A stretch of DNA of 57,507 bases from Alphaproteobacteria bacterium (GCA_021774445.1 JAJFJA010000021.1:1-57507), one strand, 5' to 3'; positions 25,875 through 34,463 are shown, numbered from the stretch's first letter. A program made the numbers and translations. The notes: generated by a model from the sequence alone, not told the origin.

Positions 25875-26282
25875 ATGTTTTCGAAGCGCAAGGGGGATCA
25901 TGATGCACGCCCGGCTCGTCGTAGGCCTCACCCGGGATCAGGCGCGCAGCTAACCGAAGAGCCCACGATCATAAGCACCGATATGACCGTTTCTGGTGAC
26001 CTACACTGCAAAGGCGAGATCCACGTCAACGGCCGCGTATTTGGCGACATCACCGCCAATGCGGTCGTCGTCGGCGAAGGCGCCTTGATCGAAGGCTCGG
26101 TAGTAGCCGATCTTGTCACGATTCATGGTTCCGTAGGCGGCCCGGTAAGGGCGCCGGTCGTTTCGATCGGCAAGACTGCCAGGGTAGTCGGCACCATCAC
26201 GCACCACACACTATCCATCGAGCCCGGTGCCGTCGTCGAGGGGCGTGCCCCCTGGCGGCCTCGCCCGGATTGGGAAAAATGA
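25875..26282 (+). CDS. Bactofilin
   Basis: A protein of 135 aa from ATG 25875 (MFSKRKGDHDARP). The central bactofilin (DUF583) beta-helix shows its repeating turns: TVSGDLHCKGEIHVNGRVFG, NAVVVGEGALIEGSVVAD, VVSIGKTARVVGTI. Bactofilins self-assemble into cytoplasmic filaments that place cell-wall enzymes, stalks or polar structures. A second bactofilin starts 56 bp downstream, so they may co-polymerise. No membrane helix. Confidence 0.88.
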   Translation: MFSKRKGDHDARPARRRPHPGSGAQLTEEPTIISTDMTVSGDLHCKGEIHVNGRVFGDITANAVVVGEGALIEGSVVADLVTIHGSVGGPVRAPVVSIGKTARVVGTITHHTLSIEPGAVVEGRAPWRPRPDWEK

Positions 26283-26338
26283 CGGCCCCGCCCGCCACGG
26301 ACATGGCCGTCCGTACAGACTTGAAGGAGGAAGGAACC

Positions 26339-26854
26339 ATGTTTTCCAAGAACGGCGAGACCCCCAACGGCACCAGCACGAGCACTGACAAGGCTACGTC
26401 TGCCGGCCGGCCGGTGGGCATTCCGTCACTCATAAGCGCCGACCTGGAGATCATCGGCAATCTGCGCTGCGCCGGCGACATTCAAGTCGATGGCCGGGTC
26501 GAGGGCGACATTCGCTCCAAGACCGTCACCATCGGCGAGGGTGCGCAGGTCAAAGGGTCGATCTCCGCCGACCGCGCCACATTGCTTGGCGGTGTCGACG
26601 GCGAAATCAAAGCCGACCAGGTGATCATCGCCAAAACCGCGAAAGTCGTCGGCGATATCATCCATCGTAGCTTGAGCGTCGAGGCCGGCGCGGTTCTTGA
26701 CGGCCATTGCCGTCGTTTCGAAGCTGCCGACGCGGCCAAGCGGGATAGCAGCGCCAACGCCAAGATCGCTCCCCTCAAGCCGACACAGCCGGGCAGCGCC
26801 ATTCCCAATCCGCCAAACGCACAAAAAGCGGTGAACAAGCCCGCCGCTGGGTAA
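26339..26854 (+). CDS. Bactofilin (second copy)
   Basis: A protein of 171 aa from ATG 26339 with a near-perfect ribosome site (GAAGGAGGAAGG). The bactofilin repeats are clear: LEIIGNLRCAGDIQVDGRVE, TVTIGEGAQVKGSISAD, QVIIAKTAKVVGDI. Unlike the first copy it has a 50-residue disordered Lys/Pro/Ala tail. Shared features with the upstream gene (MFSK start, IISTD/LISAD beginning) suggest tandem duplication. An intrinsic terminator 70 bp later ends the block. Confidence 0.9.
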   Translation: MFSKNGETPNGTSTSTDKATSAGRPVGIPSLISADLEIIGNLRCAGDIQVDGRVEGDIRSKTVTIGEGAQVKGSISADRATLLGGVDGEIKADQVIIAKTAKVVGDIIHRSLSVEAGAVLDGHCRRFEAADAAKRDSSANAKIAPLKPTQPGSAIPNPPNAQKAVNKPAAG

Positions 26855-26924
26855 TCCGGGAAACTGTTGGCACCTCTTGGATGCGCCGACGCGAGCCGCG
26901 ACGCTTCCTATCGAACCTCCAGTC

Positions 26925-26960
26925 GAACGGCTGGGCAATACCCTGCCCAGCCGTTCTTTG
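26925..26960 (+). terminator. Intrinsic terminator after the bactofilin genes
   Basis: GAACGGCTGGGC (26925-26936) pairs perfectly with GCCCAGCCGTTC (26945-26956), a 12-bp stem with an 8-base loop, followed by TTTG. Confidence 0.7.
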
Positions 26961-27081
26961 CTGTCGAGCCCGACCACTTATGCACCTTTGGATCAGCGCC
27001 GCCCCTAACGCGTACTAGATCCGACTCGCCGCAATGCGCCATTTTTCATTATCCCCTGGGTCTCAGAAGGGAGGCCAAGAG

Positions 27082-27195
27082 ATGCGGCAGAAGCTTGAAG
27101 CCTTAACGGCCACCGCACTGACCCTACTCGCCTTCGCCTATCTGTGGGCTATAACATTAGGCGTGGTTACCGTCTCGGCAGTGAGTCCTTACTGA
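27082..27195 (+). CDS. 37-aa single-pass membrane protein
   Basis: Starts at ATG 27082, nine bases after AAGGGAGG, and ends with TGA at 27195. After a short polar start (MRQKLEALTAT), residues 10-33 are hydrophobic (ALTLLAFAYLWAITLGVVT). A perfect terminator follows 40 bp later. The strong ribosome site and own terminator make it a convincing small gene, although too short for standard gene finders. I do not know its role. Confidence 0.7.
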   Translation: MRQKLEALTATALTLLAFAYLWAITLGVVTVSAVSPY

Positions 27196-27234
27196 CGCGG
27201 CAGCGGCACTCGCCGCAACTCTGAGGAAGGTCCG

Positions 27235-27266
27235 CCAGCCGATGCCCACACATCGGCTGGTTTTTT
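27235..27266 (+). terminator. Strong intrinsic terminator
   Basis: CCAGCCGATG (27235-27244), a 6-base loop, CATCGGCTGG (27251-27260) and six Ts: a textbook rho-independent terminator for the 37-aa gene. Confidence 0.9.
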
Positions 27267-27339
27267 CTGCTCCGATGACCAATCGGGGACATCGCTCAGC
27301 ACCCAGCCTGCGGCAAATTCACCGGCACACGCAATTGAC

Positions 27340-27389
27340 TTGCATTCGCGTCCACGATCTCTTAATGCAGTTATGCAAATAATTCGCAT
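27340..27389 (+). promoter_or_regulatory. Iron-regulated promoter with Fur-like box
   Basis: TTGCAT (27340-27345), a 17-bp spacer and TAATGC (27363-27368) could be the promoter. Directly after it, ATGCAAATAATTCGCAT (27373-27389) is a 17-bp palindrome around a central A with one mismatched pair. It has the layout of a Fur box (TGCAAAT-n-ATTTGCA type). A repressor there would block a transcript running into the iron-binding protein gene at 27417. Confidence 0.6.
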
Positions 27390-27416
27390 TCACAGCGCGT
27401 ACAGGAAGGCCCAGCC

Positions 27417-28427
27417 ATGAAGATCACCGCCATCGCCGCGACCGTCCTGGCCCTCTTTGCGGCAGTACCGGCCAACGCGGCCGAGGAGGTAAACGTCTAC
27501 TCCTACCGGCAACCGTTCTTGATCAAGCCAATGTTCGACGCTTTCGAACGTGAGACGGGCATCAAGGTGAACGTGGTTTTCGCCAATAAGGGCCTCGTCG
27601 AGCGGCTCAAGAACGAGGGCCCCAATAGTCCCGCCGACCTTATTTTCACCGTCGATATTGGCCGCCTCAGCGAGGTCTATGAGGCCGGCTTGACCCAACC
27701 GGTCACCTCGGACGTGTTGTCGGCGATAATTCCACCGCAATATCGCGAGCCCGCCGGGCATTGGTTCGGCCTCACCACCCGCGCCCGCCTGATTTACGCC
27801 TCCAAAGACCGCGTAGCACCCGGCGAGATCACCAGCTATGAAGATTTGGCGGACCCGAAATGGGCTGGACGGATCTGCACCCGCTCCGGCAACCACGTCT
27901 ATCAGATCGCACTGCTTGCGTCCTTCATTGCCCACTACGGCGAAGAGGAAGCCGAGAAATGGCTAAGGGGCGTCAAGAACAACTTGGCGCGCAAACCCCA
28001 AGGCAACGATCGCAACCAAGTTAAGGCCATTAGCGAAGGCGTCTGCGACCTGTCCCTTGGCAACAACTACTACTACGCCCTGATGCTCGCCGATGAAGAA
28101 CAGGCGGCCTGGGCCGACGCCGCCAACGTTATTTTCCCGACGCTTGGCAACAAAGGGACGCACGTCAACCTTTCCGGCATCGCCTTAACCAAAAGCGCCC
28201 CAAACAGCGATAACGCCATAAAATTGATGGAGTTCCTGGCCGGCGACCTCGCCCAACAAATGTACGCCGAACAAAACCATGAGTACCCGATCAACGCGAA
28301 CGTCCCCTGGTCGGGGATCCTCAAATCCCTCGGCACATTCGAACCGGACGACATGCCGCTCGCAACGGTATCGACTCACCGGGCGACCGCGGCAAAAATC
28401 GTCAATCGCGTTGGCTACGACCAATAG
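27417..28427 (+). CDS. Periplasmic iron(III)-binding protein of an ABC transporter (FbpA/FutA family)
   Basis: A protein of 336 aa with a signal peptide ending PANAAEE. EVNVYSYRQPFLIKPMFDAF is the typical opening of ferric-binding proteins. The Tyr pair in LGNNYYYALM supplies the iron-coordinating tyrosines, and PTLGNKGTHVNLSG plus the C-terminal HEYPIN region are family hallmarks. It would capture Fe3+ in the periplasm. No permease or ATPase gene adjoins it, so it must work with a transporter encoded elsewhere. The Fur-like box upstream supports iron control. Confidence 0.93.
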   Translation: MKITAIAATVLALFAAVPANAAEEVNVYSYRQPFLIKPMFDAFERETGIKVNVVFANKGLVERLKNEGPNSPADLIFTVDIGRLSEVYEAGLTQPVTSDVLSAIIPPQYREPAGHWFGLTTRARLIYASKDRVAPGEITSYEDLADPKWAGRICTRSGNHVYQIALLASFIAHYGEEEAEKWLRGVKNNLARKPQGNDRNQVKAISEGVCDLSLGNNYYYALMLADEEQAAWADAANVIFPTLGNKGTHVNLSGIALTKSAPNSDNAIKLMEFLAGDLAQQMYAEQNHEYPINANVPWSGILKSLGTFEPDDMPLATVSTHRATAAKIVNRVGYDQ

Positions 28428-28455
28428 CCCGGTTCTCCGACCGAGCCAGGCCCAC

Positions 28456-30342
28456 TCAACCCACGGCGTCTGGCTCGGTCTGCAATAGCCGGAACACCCC
28501 TAAGGCCCCCAGGCGGCCTTTGAGTTGCCGCATCCCGATGGATTCGCCTTGGAACTTCTCACCGCCTTGCTTGAGCGTCTCGGCGCTGCACAGCACGACG
28601 CAACCACCGTGCATCTCAACGTCCCGACCGAGTTCCTCCAGCCGCGAGGCGGCATTCACGGTATCCCCGACGACGGTATAGTTGGTTCGGCTCTGCGAAC
28701 CGATATTACCGACAAGGACGGTCCCGCTGTGAATACCGATCCGCACGGCGACGGTTGGGTCGCCGCGCGCGATCGCCGCCGCATTCTCTCGCGCCATTCC
28801 GTCCTGAATCGCCGCCGCCGCTCTCAGTGCGCGCGCCGCATGATCGTCCATATCGTCCGGCGCGCCCCAGAAAGCCATCACCCCGTCGCCGAGATATTTG
28901 TCGACCGTGCCGCCTTCGGCCTCGATCCGGTTCGACAGCATCTCGAAATGCCGGTTCAAGAACGCCGCGGTGTCGATCGCCGACATCTGCTCCGCCAGAG
29001 CGCTGAACCCGACGATATCGGTGAACATCACCGTGACCTGCCGTTCCTGCGACGCTGTCGCGGCCTCGCCGACCTGCATCAGACGCAATACCAACGATTT
29101 CGGCACATAGGTCTCGAACACGCGTAGCGCCGCGATCATCGCGTTGAACGCATGCGCCGCGGTGGAAAGTTCCCGGAACCGACTGTCCGGAACTCCTTGA
29201 GCCTCGTTCAGATCAAGGCTGCGCAGACGTTCCGCCGCGTCCGTCAAGTTCCGGATCTGCCAGGTTAGGCGATTGCCGAGCTTCAGGCCGGCGATAACCG
29301 CAACGATGAGAATAACGAACCCAACAATCGCCATCTTGACCAACCGCTTGAACGGCTCATTGATATCCTCAATACGAAAGGTCAGCCCGATCTTGAACGG
29401 CCGCGGCCCATAACCCGGCAGCGCCCGCGTCAGCACGAGAAAATCGGCATTCTCTCGCGCTTGGAAACTGCCGGCGGAAAACTCGTCGACATCGTCATTC
29501 GCGGCGAGCAGCGCGAACCCCGGATCATCGAACGCCGTAAGCGGCGGTAGCGGTCGCCGTTCGCTGGCACGGAACTCCCGCGCCACCTGCACCAGGTCCT
29601 GATGGGCCAACACATGCCCCGCGTCCGTGAGTACAAAGGCCGACGCCTTACTCACCGATGCAAGTGTCTCCAAATACTCGGCGATCGCGCCCAAGGCGAT
29701 CGTAACCACCACCACGCCCGGATCCGCCCCGCTCTTGACCACCGGCATCGCCACCCCAATCACCGGCTGTGCAAGCGGCCGCACCCAGCGCGGCGGCAAC
29801 CAATGCGGCTTCGTTTCCGTCGCCAGATCGTAGGCCAAGCGAACGACTTGCTCATCCGCAAGGTTGGTCTCTTCCACAACCCGTGCCGCGCCGGCCTGGT
29901 TTACGACACGAATCAACGTGCCGTCGGTGCTGGCAAACGTCGCCCCCGTCGCTTGCGGCAACGCCGACAGCGCGCCGGTAAGAATCGTCGCCACTTGGCC
30001 GTCGTCGGCCAGGTCGACCGTGCCGTCGCCGAGCCATTCCGCCAGTTGCAGCGCCGACGACTCGACGGGATCGAGCTGAGACCGTAGGCGGCTATCCAGC
30101 AATTCCAATGTGATATCGGCCTTGTCGCGGAGCAGCGAAATCGTGTTTCCGGCCGCCCCTGACAGCGACACGGCGAGGACACCGCCGACCGAAAGCAAGA
30201 CCAGCAGGGCCACGCCGCCAACCAGGGCCACGCCAATGGACATCTTCATTCGCGGCCGGCGCGTGGTCTTTTTCGGCACTTCCACCCCACGCGCCGCGGC
30301 CGCATCCGCGCCGACCGGCCAGTTTTTTGTCGTCTCTGCCAT
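28456..30342 (-). CDS. Membrane-bound class III adenylate cyclase with sensor domain
   Basis: A protein of 628 aa. A membrane helix (about 33-60) is followed by a 250-residue periplasmic sensor resembling a double Cache domain, a second helix (about 335-358), a HAMP-like linker, and a cyclase homology domain from about 410. The domain has both metal-binding Asp residues (MFTDIVGFS and YLGDGVMAFWG), the adenine-recognising Lys (VDKYLGD) and Asp (YTVVGDTVN), and the transition-state Arg context (AASRLEEL). Expected to make cAMP in response to an external signal. Same design as the cyclase at 32499. Confidence 0.9.
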   Translation of the reverse strand: MAETTKNWPVGADAAAARGVEVPKKTTRRPRMKMSIGVALVGGVALLVLLSVGGVLAVSLSGAAGNTISLLRDKADITLELLDSRLRSQLDPVESSALQLAEWLGDGTVDLADDGQVATILTGALSALPQATGATFASTDGTLIRVVNQAGAARVVEETNLADEQVVRLAYDLATETKPHWLPPRWVRPLAQPVIGVAMPVVKSGADPGVVVVTIALGAIAEYLETLASVSKASAFVLTDAGHVLAHQDLVQVAREFRASERRPLPPLTAFDDPGFALLAANDDVDEFSAGSFQARENADFLVLTRALPGYGPRPFKIGLTFRIEDINEPFKRLVKMAIVGFVILIVAVIAGLKLGNRLTWQIRNLTDAAERLRSLDLNEAQGVPDSRFRELSTAAHAFNAMIAALRVFETYVPKSLVLRLMQVGEAATASQERQVTVMFTDIVGFSALAEQMSAIDTAAFLNRHFEMLSNRIEAEGGTVDKYLGDGVMAFWGAPDDMDDHAARALRAAAAIQDGMARENAAAIARGDPTVAVRIGIHSGTVLVGNIGSQSRTNYTVVGDTVNAASRLEELGRDVEMHGGCVVLCSAETLKQGGEKFQGESIGMRQLKGRLGALGVFRLLQTEPDAVG

Positions 30343-30433
30343 CGCGGAATAGGCCTATCACAATGCGCCGCTTCTGTGACCCATCTCATAACCGCGCGGG
30401 CACTATCGCTGCGCCGCAGCATTTCCGCCCGTG

Positions 30434-30444
30434 TTAACCATTAA
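30434..30444 (+). promoter_or_regulatory. TTAACCATTAA, CtrA-like half-site
   Basis: Contains TTAACCAT, an arrangement found in some CtrA sites. TATACT follows at 30445-30450 as a possible -10 box for the DUF1127 gene. The identical 11-mer occurs inverted at 34954-34964. Confidence 0.35.
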
Positions 30445-30545
30445 TATACTGGAGCTATGCAGAATTGTATGTGCTGCGATGCAATAATCACGCTGCGAAA
30501 TCGAGCCACTTGGCCCTATCTCACCGCTAACAGCAAACCACCTGA

Positions 30546-30917
30546 ATGAAATTCGAAAGCGATCGGACCATGAATATGTCAACTGAATCGTCGGTATTGA
30601 GAAGCACCGACTCCATCGTCGCCGACGCCAAGGCCGCGCAAGGGCGGGCGGTCGGCGACTCCATCCTGCGGTTGGGGCACTCAATCAATGGCATCATGGT
30701 CGCGTTTCAGACCTGGCGGCGCAACCGTAAAGCCATGCAGGAACTCGCCAAATGCAGCGACTGGATGCTCGCCGACATTGGCATCCGCCGCGACCAGATC
30801 CGCAGAGCCGTCACTGAGGGCAAGGAATTGCACGAAGTATTTGCCGGCAACCCTGTGGTCCGGGCCGCTCAGCCGACCGAAGCGAACGACGATCTGGCAG
30901 CGCGCAAGATCGCCTGA
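30546..30917 (+). CDS. DUF1127 (YjiS-like) protein
   Basis: A protein of up to 123 aa. The DUF1127 core lies in the middle: a WRRNRKAMQELAKCSDWMLADIGIRRDQI stretch (shown by the W-R, L-x-D-I-G-I-R motif), a small helix-turn-helix-like motif that binds RNA in the characterised short members. This one is longer than the usual 40-70 aa, with extensions on both sides. ATG codons at 30546, 30570 and 30576 are possible. It lies between cyclase genes and has a CtrA-like 11-mer upstream. Confidence 0.75.
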   Translation: MKFESDRTMNMSTESSVLRSTDSIVADAKAAQGRAVGDSILRLGHSINGIMVAFQTWRRNRKAMQELAKCSDWMLADIGIRRDQIRRAVTEGKELHEVFAGNPVVRAAQPTEANDDLAARKIA

Positions 30918-30921
30918 TAAT

Positions 30922-30960
30922 CATCGCCGGTAGCCGCTCTCCAATGCGGTTTGCCGGCGA
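30922..30960. terminator. Bidirectional hairpin between convergent genes
   Basis: ATCGCCGG (30922-30929) pairs with CCGGCGAT (30953-30960), and CCGC (30933-30936) with GCGG (30945-30948) inside. It sits between the DUF1127 gene and the convergent cyclase gene and may stop transcripts from both sides; no T-run. Confidence 0.45.
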
Positions 30961-30975
30961 TTCCGTCCCCGGGGC

Positions 30976-32175
30976 TCAGCCGGGCGGCGCAAACACCGCC
31001 TGCGCCGCCGCGACCCCGCGAAGCTCATGCTGTCCCATGGGCTCCCAGTCGAGATTAAGGTTTCTCGCAAAGGCCTCGCTGACCAGTACTTGGCGCCCCA
31101 ACGCCTTGGTCAGACCTTGCAGCCGCGCCGCTTCATTGGTGGCCGCCCCGACCACGGTGAGTTCCAGTCTCTCCGGTAAGCCGATATTGCCGTAGACGAC
31201 ATCTCCGACATGCAATGCAAGACCGAAGGATAGTGGCTCTTTGCTATCCTCCTCACGCTGCTTGTTGCATTCTCTCAGCCGTTCCTGCGCATCTTCCGCC
31301 GCCTGCATGGCGGCGGTGCAGGCCTGTCGCTCGCTGCGGCCACTATGGATCGGAAAAATCGCCAGCACGGCATCGCCGATCAACAGCAGCACTTCACCGT
31401 CATGAGCGCTGACGGCCCCGGCGGTGCTCTCGAAATAGCTGTTGAGCACGTCCAGGTAGTCCTCCGCTGACAACCTGTCGGCCATCGGCGTCGAGTCCCG
31501 CAGGTCGCTATACCAAATCACGGCGTGAATCCGCTCCACATCGCCGCGCCTGATATGACCACTGAGAATTCGGTCGGCCGCATTGACCCCAAAATAGGCA
31601 TTCAGGATGTTGCGGGTCTTTTGCTCCCGGATAATGACCTTGCTCGCCACCGCCAAGCGCTGCTGAATTCGCTGCATCGCATGGATGTCCATATCGTCGA
31701 ACCCGGCCGCCCGATCCGACGTCCACGAGCCTACCACCCCATCATCGGCGCTAAACGGCACTATATAGCTCACATAGTCGGTCGCCCCCTGAGCTCGAAT
31801 CTCCTCCAACACGGGGAAATCCAGCAGCGCCTGCTCCCCGGTCAAGCGCCGTCTCAGATAGGGAATGCCGGTGCTTTCCATGTGATTAATCGGGCTCGTG
31901 CGATAGGCCTCGCCGCCAACATCGTAAGCATAGCTCTCCATGGTGACGCCCTCCCCGCGTCGCCAGGTGTAGCCGAACCCCTGAAATAGCGGATGCAGCG
32001 TCCGAAAAGCCATATAGGCCCGCGACAACGGCACGCCGGCGGCCGCCAAACGCTCGCAGCAGCCGCCGATAAGCGACTCCATGTCCGTCTCGCTAAGCGC
32101 CTGGCTCATCAGCCAATCCGCCAGAGTATCGATCAGCCCGCCGCCGCGTGGCGCTTCTTCTTTGGTTTCTGTCAT
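30976..32175 (-). CDS. Soluble class III cyclase-like protein with altered specificity residues
   Basis: A protein of 399 aa with no membrane helix. The N-terminal 190 residues resemble a GAF-like sensor found with this cyclase subgroup (YMAFRTLHPLFQGFGYTWRRG). The cyclase homology domain has both metal Asp residues (WYSDLRDST and IGDAVLAIFP). The Lys that reads adenine in typical enzymes is Leu here (EVLLLIGD), and the partner position reads VVGAATNEAARLQ instead of GDTVN. The product may differ, or activity may be low. ATG 32175 is preferred over GTG 32181. Confidence 0.85.
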   Translation of the reverse strand: MTETKEEAPRGGGLIDTLADWLMSQALSETDMESLIGGCCERLAAAGVPLSRAYMAFRTLHPLFQGFGYTWRRGEGVTMESYAYDVGGEAYRTSPINHMESTGIPYLRRRLTGEQALLDFPVLEEIRAQGATDYVSYIVPFSADDGVVGSWTSDRAAGFDDMDIHAMQRIQQRLAVASKVIIREQKTRNILNAYFGVNAADRILSGHIRRGDVERIHAVIWYSDLRDSTPMADRLSAEDYLDVLNSYFESTAGAVSAHDGEVLLLIGDAVLAIFPIHSGRSERQACTAAMQAAEDAQERLRECNKQREEDSKEPLSFGLALHVGDVVYGNIGLPERLELTVVGAATNEAARLQGLTKALGRQVLVSEAFARNLNLDWEPMGQHELRGVAAAQAVFAPPG

Positions 32176-32409
32176 TAACACTCACACTTTGGGTAACGCC
32201 GCCAGTCCGGCCCGTAAGCCGTTTGGCCCCGGTTTAACCCAAATCGACGACCCGATCTCCCATATGCCCCGAAACCCCTCCGGTGCCCCCAGGGTATCGT
32301 CTTACCGCGCTTGAGACACGGTCCTTATCAAAAGCGCGGACAATTTTTCTAAAGTAGTTGGCTTGTTATTACACTTCGCTTGATTCAGCAGTTTGTTACT
32401 ATTTGAGCT

Positions 32410-32446
32410 AGGGCGGCCCCTTCGCGGGGTCGCCCTTACTTTTTTG
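32410..32446 (+). terminator. Intrinsic terminator upstream of a cyclase gene
   Basis: AGGGCGGCCCC (32410-32420), loop TTCGC, GGGGTCGCCCT (32426-32436), then TTAC and six Ts. No plus-strand gene lies upstream between 32182 and 32409, so it either ends a small RNA or attenuates transcription of the cyclase gene that starts at 32499. A second stem (GCGGCGGC/GCCGCCGC, 32454-32484) follows. Confidence 0.8.
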
Positions 32447-32498
32447 CGGTCCCGCGGCGGCTCTTGCGTCTGCCGCGCCGCCGCTGCAGTGTATTTTC

Positions 32499-34340
32499 AT
32501 GTCGCCGCAGACCGACACAGCCGAGCCCGATAGGCGGCAACCAAAGCGCCAGATATCCCTAACGGTGACCCTCACCGTCAGCATCGGCATGCTTGTCCTT
32601 ATTGCCGTCCTGTCCGTGCTCTGGATCGGGCTCAACACCAGCCGTCGCAACACCCTCGATCTGCTGAACGTGCAGTCGGCCATGCTCGTCGGCGATATCG
32701 AAGCCGCCATCCGCAATCATCTCGATCCGGTCCTCGAACAGATCCGGTTCGTCGAAAACCTTGTCGCCACCGGCGCGCTGGACCCCAGCGATAGCGAGCG
32801 CTTGACCGCCGTCATGTTGGGTACCCTGGCCGCGGCACCCCAGATCATGGCGACCGTCCATTGGGACACCAACCGCCAGAAGCTGATTGCTTTTCGCGCC
32901 CCCGGTGTCGGCATCGGCACGGAGACCACGGACGACCGGCTGAATCCGGTTGCCACAGAGGTTTTGGCCCGCGCCACCGCGGCGTCGGAACCGGTCTGGG
33001 GCCCGCCGGTCTTTGATGACGGTGTCGGCGAAACCTTCGTCAACCTTGTTGTTCCCCTCCGCCGAGACGGCAAGTTCCTCGGGGCACTAGGGACCGCCGT
33101 CGGTATGCGAGAGCTTTCCTTCCTGATGGCGGAAATCGGCCTCCGCCTCGAAACCACCGCCTTCATCCTGCATGGCGACGACCAGGTTCTCGCTCACCCT
33201 TTCCTCACCGTCCCTCATGACGACATGTCGGAAGCCAGCCCAACGGTTGCCTTGTCGCGCATCGGCGATCTCGCCTTGGAGGGGATCGGCGGCCGCGAAC
33301 TGGTACCGGGCTTTGCCAACGCCGCCGCCGGCGGTGTCGAGGTCGCGGCGATCGAGAATGGCGGCGCGACCCAGATCGTCTTTACCAAGCGCATCCGCGG
33401 CTATAGCGACCGCGATTGGCTGATTGGCGCCTATCTGCCGCTACAGCAAGTGAACACTGAATTGCTGCGCCTGCGCGATGCCGCCTTGGCTGGCCTCGCG
33501 ACGTTAATACTGGCGATCATCGCCGCCATCTGGTTGGCCCGCAAAGTCGCCCATCCCATCCGCCGGGTTGCCGCCGCCGCCAACCGGGTTGCCGCCTTAC
33601 AGCTTCATGATGTCACGCCGATACCGGGTAGCCGCATTCGCGAGATTAACGAACAAGCTTTGGCCTTCAACGCCATGCTCGCCGGCCTGCGTTGGTTCGA
33701 GACCTATGTGCCCCGCCGCCTGGTCGCCCGACTCATGGAAAGCGAGGGCGCGGCCGAGTCCGACGAGCGCGATCTGACGGTCATGTTCACCGACATCGTT
33801 GGCTTCACCAGCCTCTCCGAGACCATGAGCGCCGGCGCTATTAAGGAACTCTTGAACGGCCACTTCACCCTGCTGGGTGCCGCCGTCGAGGTGGAGGGCG
33901 GCACCATCGACAAGTTCATCGGCGATGCTCTGATGGCGTTCTGGGGGGCGCCGGACCATATGCCCGACCATGCGATGCATGCCTGCCGGGCGGCTCTTGC
34001 CATCGCCACGGCAATTTCCGCCGACAATGAACAACGGGCGCAACGGGGCGAACCACGGATCCGCATCCGCATCGGCATTCATACCGGCCCCGCCGTGGTC
34101 GGCAATATCGGTGCCCCGGGCCGCATGAACTACACCATCGTTGGCGACACCGCGAACACCGGCCAGCGCTTGGAGGCTCTGGGCAAGCAGCTCTCCGACG
34201 GCGATTCCGACGTCACGATATTGCTCAGCGGGACGACCGCCAGCAGGCTGGACAAGACCTTCAGGCCCATCCATGTCGGCGAATTCGAGCTTACCGGAAA
34301 GCGAGCGCGGATCGAGGTAATGCGACTGACCGGGACCTAA
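32499..34340 (+). CDS. Membrane-bound class III adenylate cyclase with sensor domain
   Basis: A protein of 613 aa, same plan as the cyclase at 28456: membrane helix (about 22-48), periplasmic sensor (about 50-320), second helix (about 325-345), linker, cyclase domain from about 400. Both metal Asp residues are present (MFTDIVGFT and FIGDALMAFWG), and so are the adenine-specificity Lys (IDKFIGD) and Asp (YTIVGDTAN). It should make cAMP. The ATG has no ribosome site I can see and follows a terminator and a GC-rich stem, so its expression is probably conditional. Confidence 0.9.
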   Translation: MSPQTDTAEPDRRQPKRQISLTVTLTVSIGMLVLIAVLSVLWIGLNTSRRNTLDLLNVQSAMLVGDIEAAIRNHLDPVLEQIRFVENLVATGALDPSDSERLTAVMLGTLAAAPQIMATVHWDTNRQKLIAFRAPGVGIGTETTDDRLNPVATEVLARATAASEPVWGPPVFDDGVGETFVNLVVPLRRDGKFLGALGTAVGMRELSFLMAEIGLRLETTAFILHGDDQVLAHPFLTVPHDDMSEASPTVALSRIGDLALEGIGGRELVPGFANAAAGGVEVAAIENGGATQIVFTKRIRGYSDRDWLIGAYLPLQQVNTELLRLRDAALAGLATLILAIIAAIWLARKVAHPIRRVAAAANRVAALQLHDVTPIPGSRIREINEQALAFNAMLAGLRWFETYVPRRLVARLMESEGAAESDERDLTVMFTDIVGFTSLSETMSAGAIKELLNGHFTLLGAAVEVEGGTIDKFIGDALMAFWGAPDHMPDHAMHACRAALAIATAISADNEQRAQRGEPRIRIRIGIHTGPAVVGNIGAPGRMNYTIVGDTANTGQRLEALGKQLSDGDSDVTILLSGTTASRLDKTFRPIHVGEFELTGKRARIEVMRLTGT

Positions 34341-34463
34341 ATTACCCGCTATCGGGGCTGGCTACTCTAGCGACTCGAGATCGCCGCGCCTGCCTGCTAT
34401 GCTGACCTTACCTGGCCGTCACAAACAAATTCCAAGTATCGGCCGTGTCGCGGAGGGTCTTTT

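Noticed and set aside
32182..32409. A small protein gene before the 32410 terminator
   Set aside because: No reading frame with a ribosome site and protein-like composition is visible; a non-coding RNA or attenuated leader is more likely.
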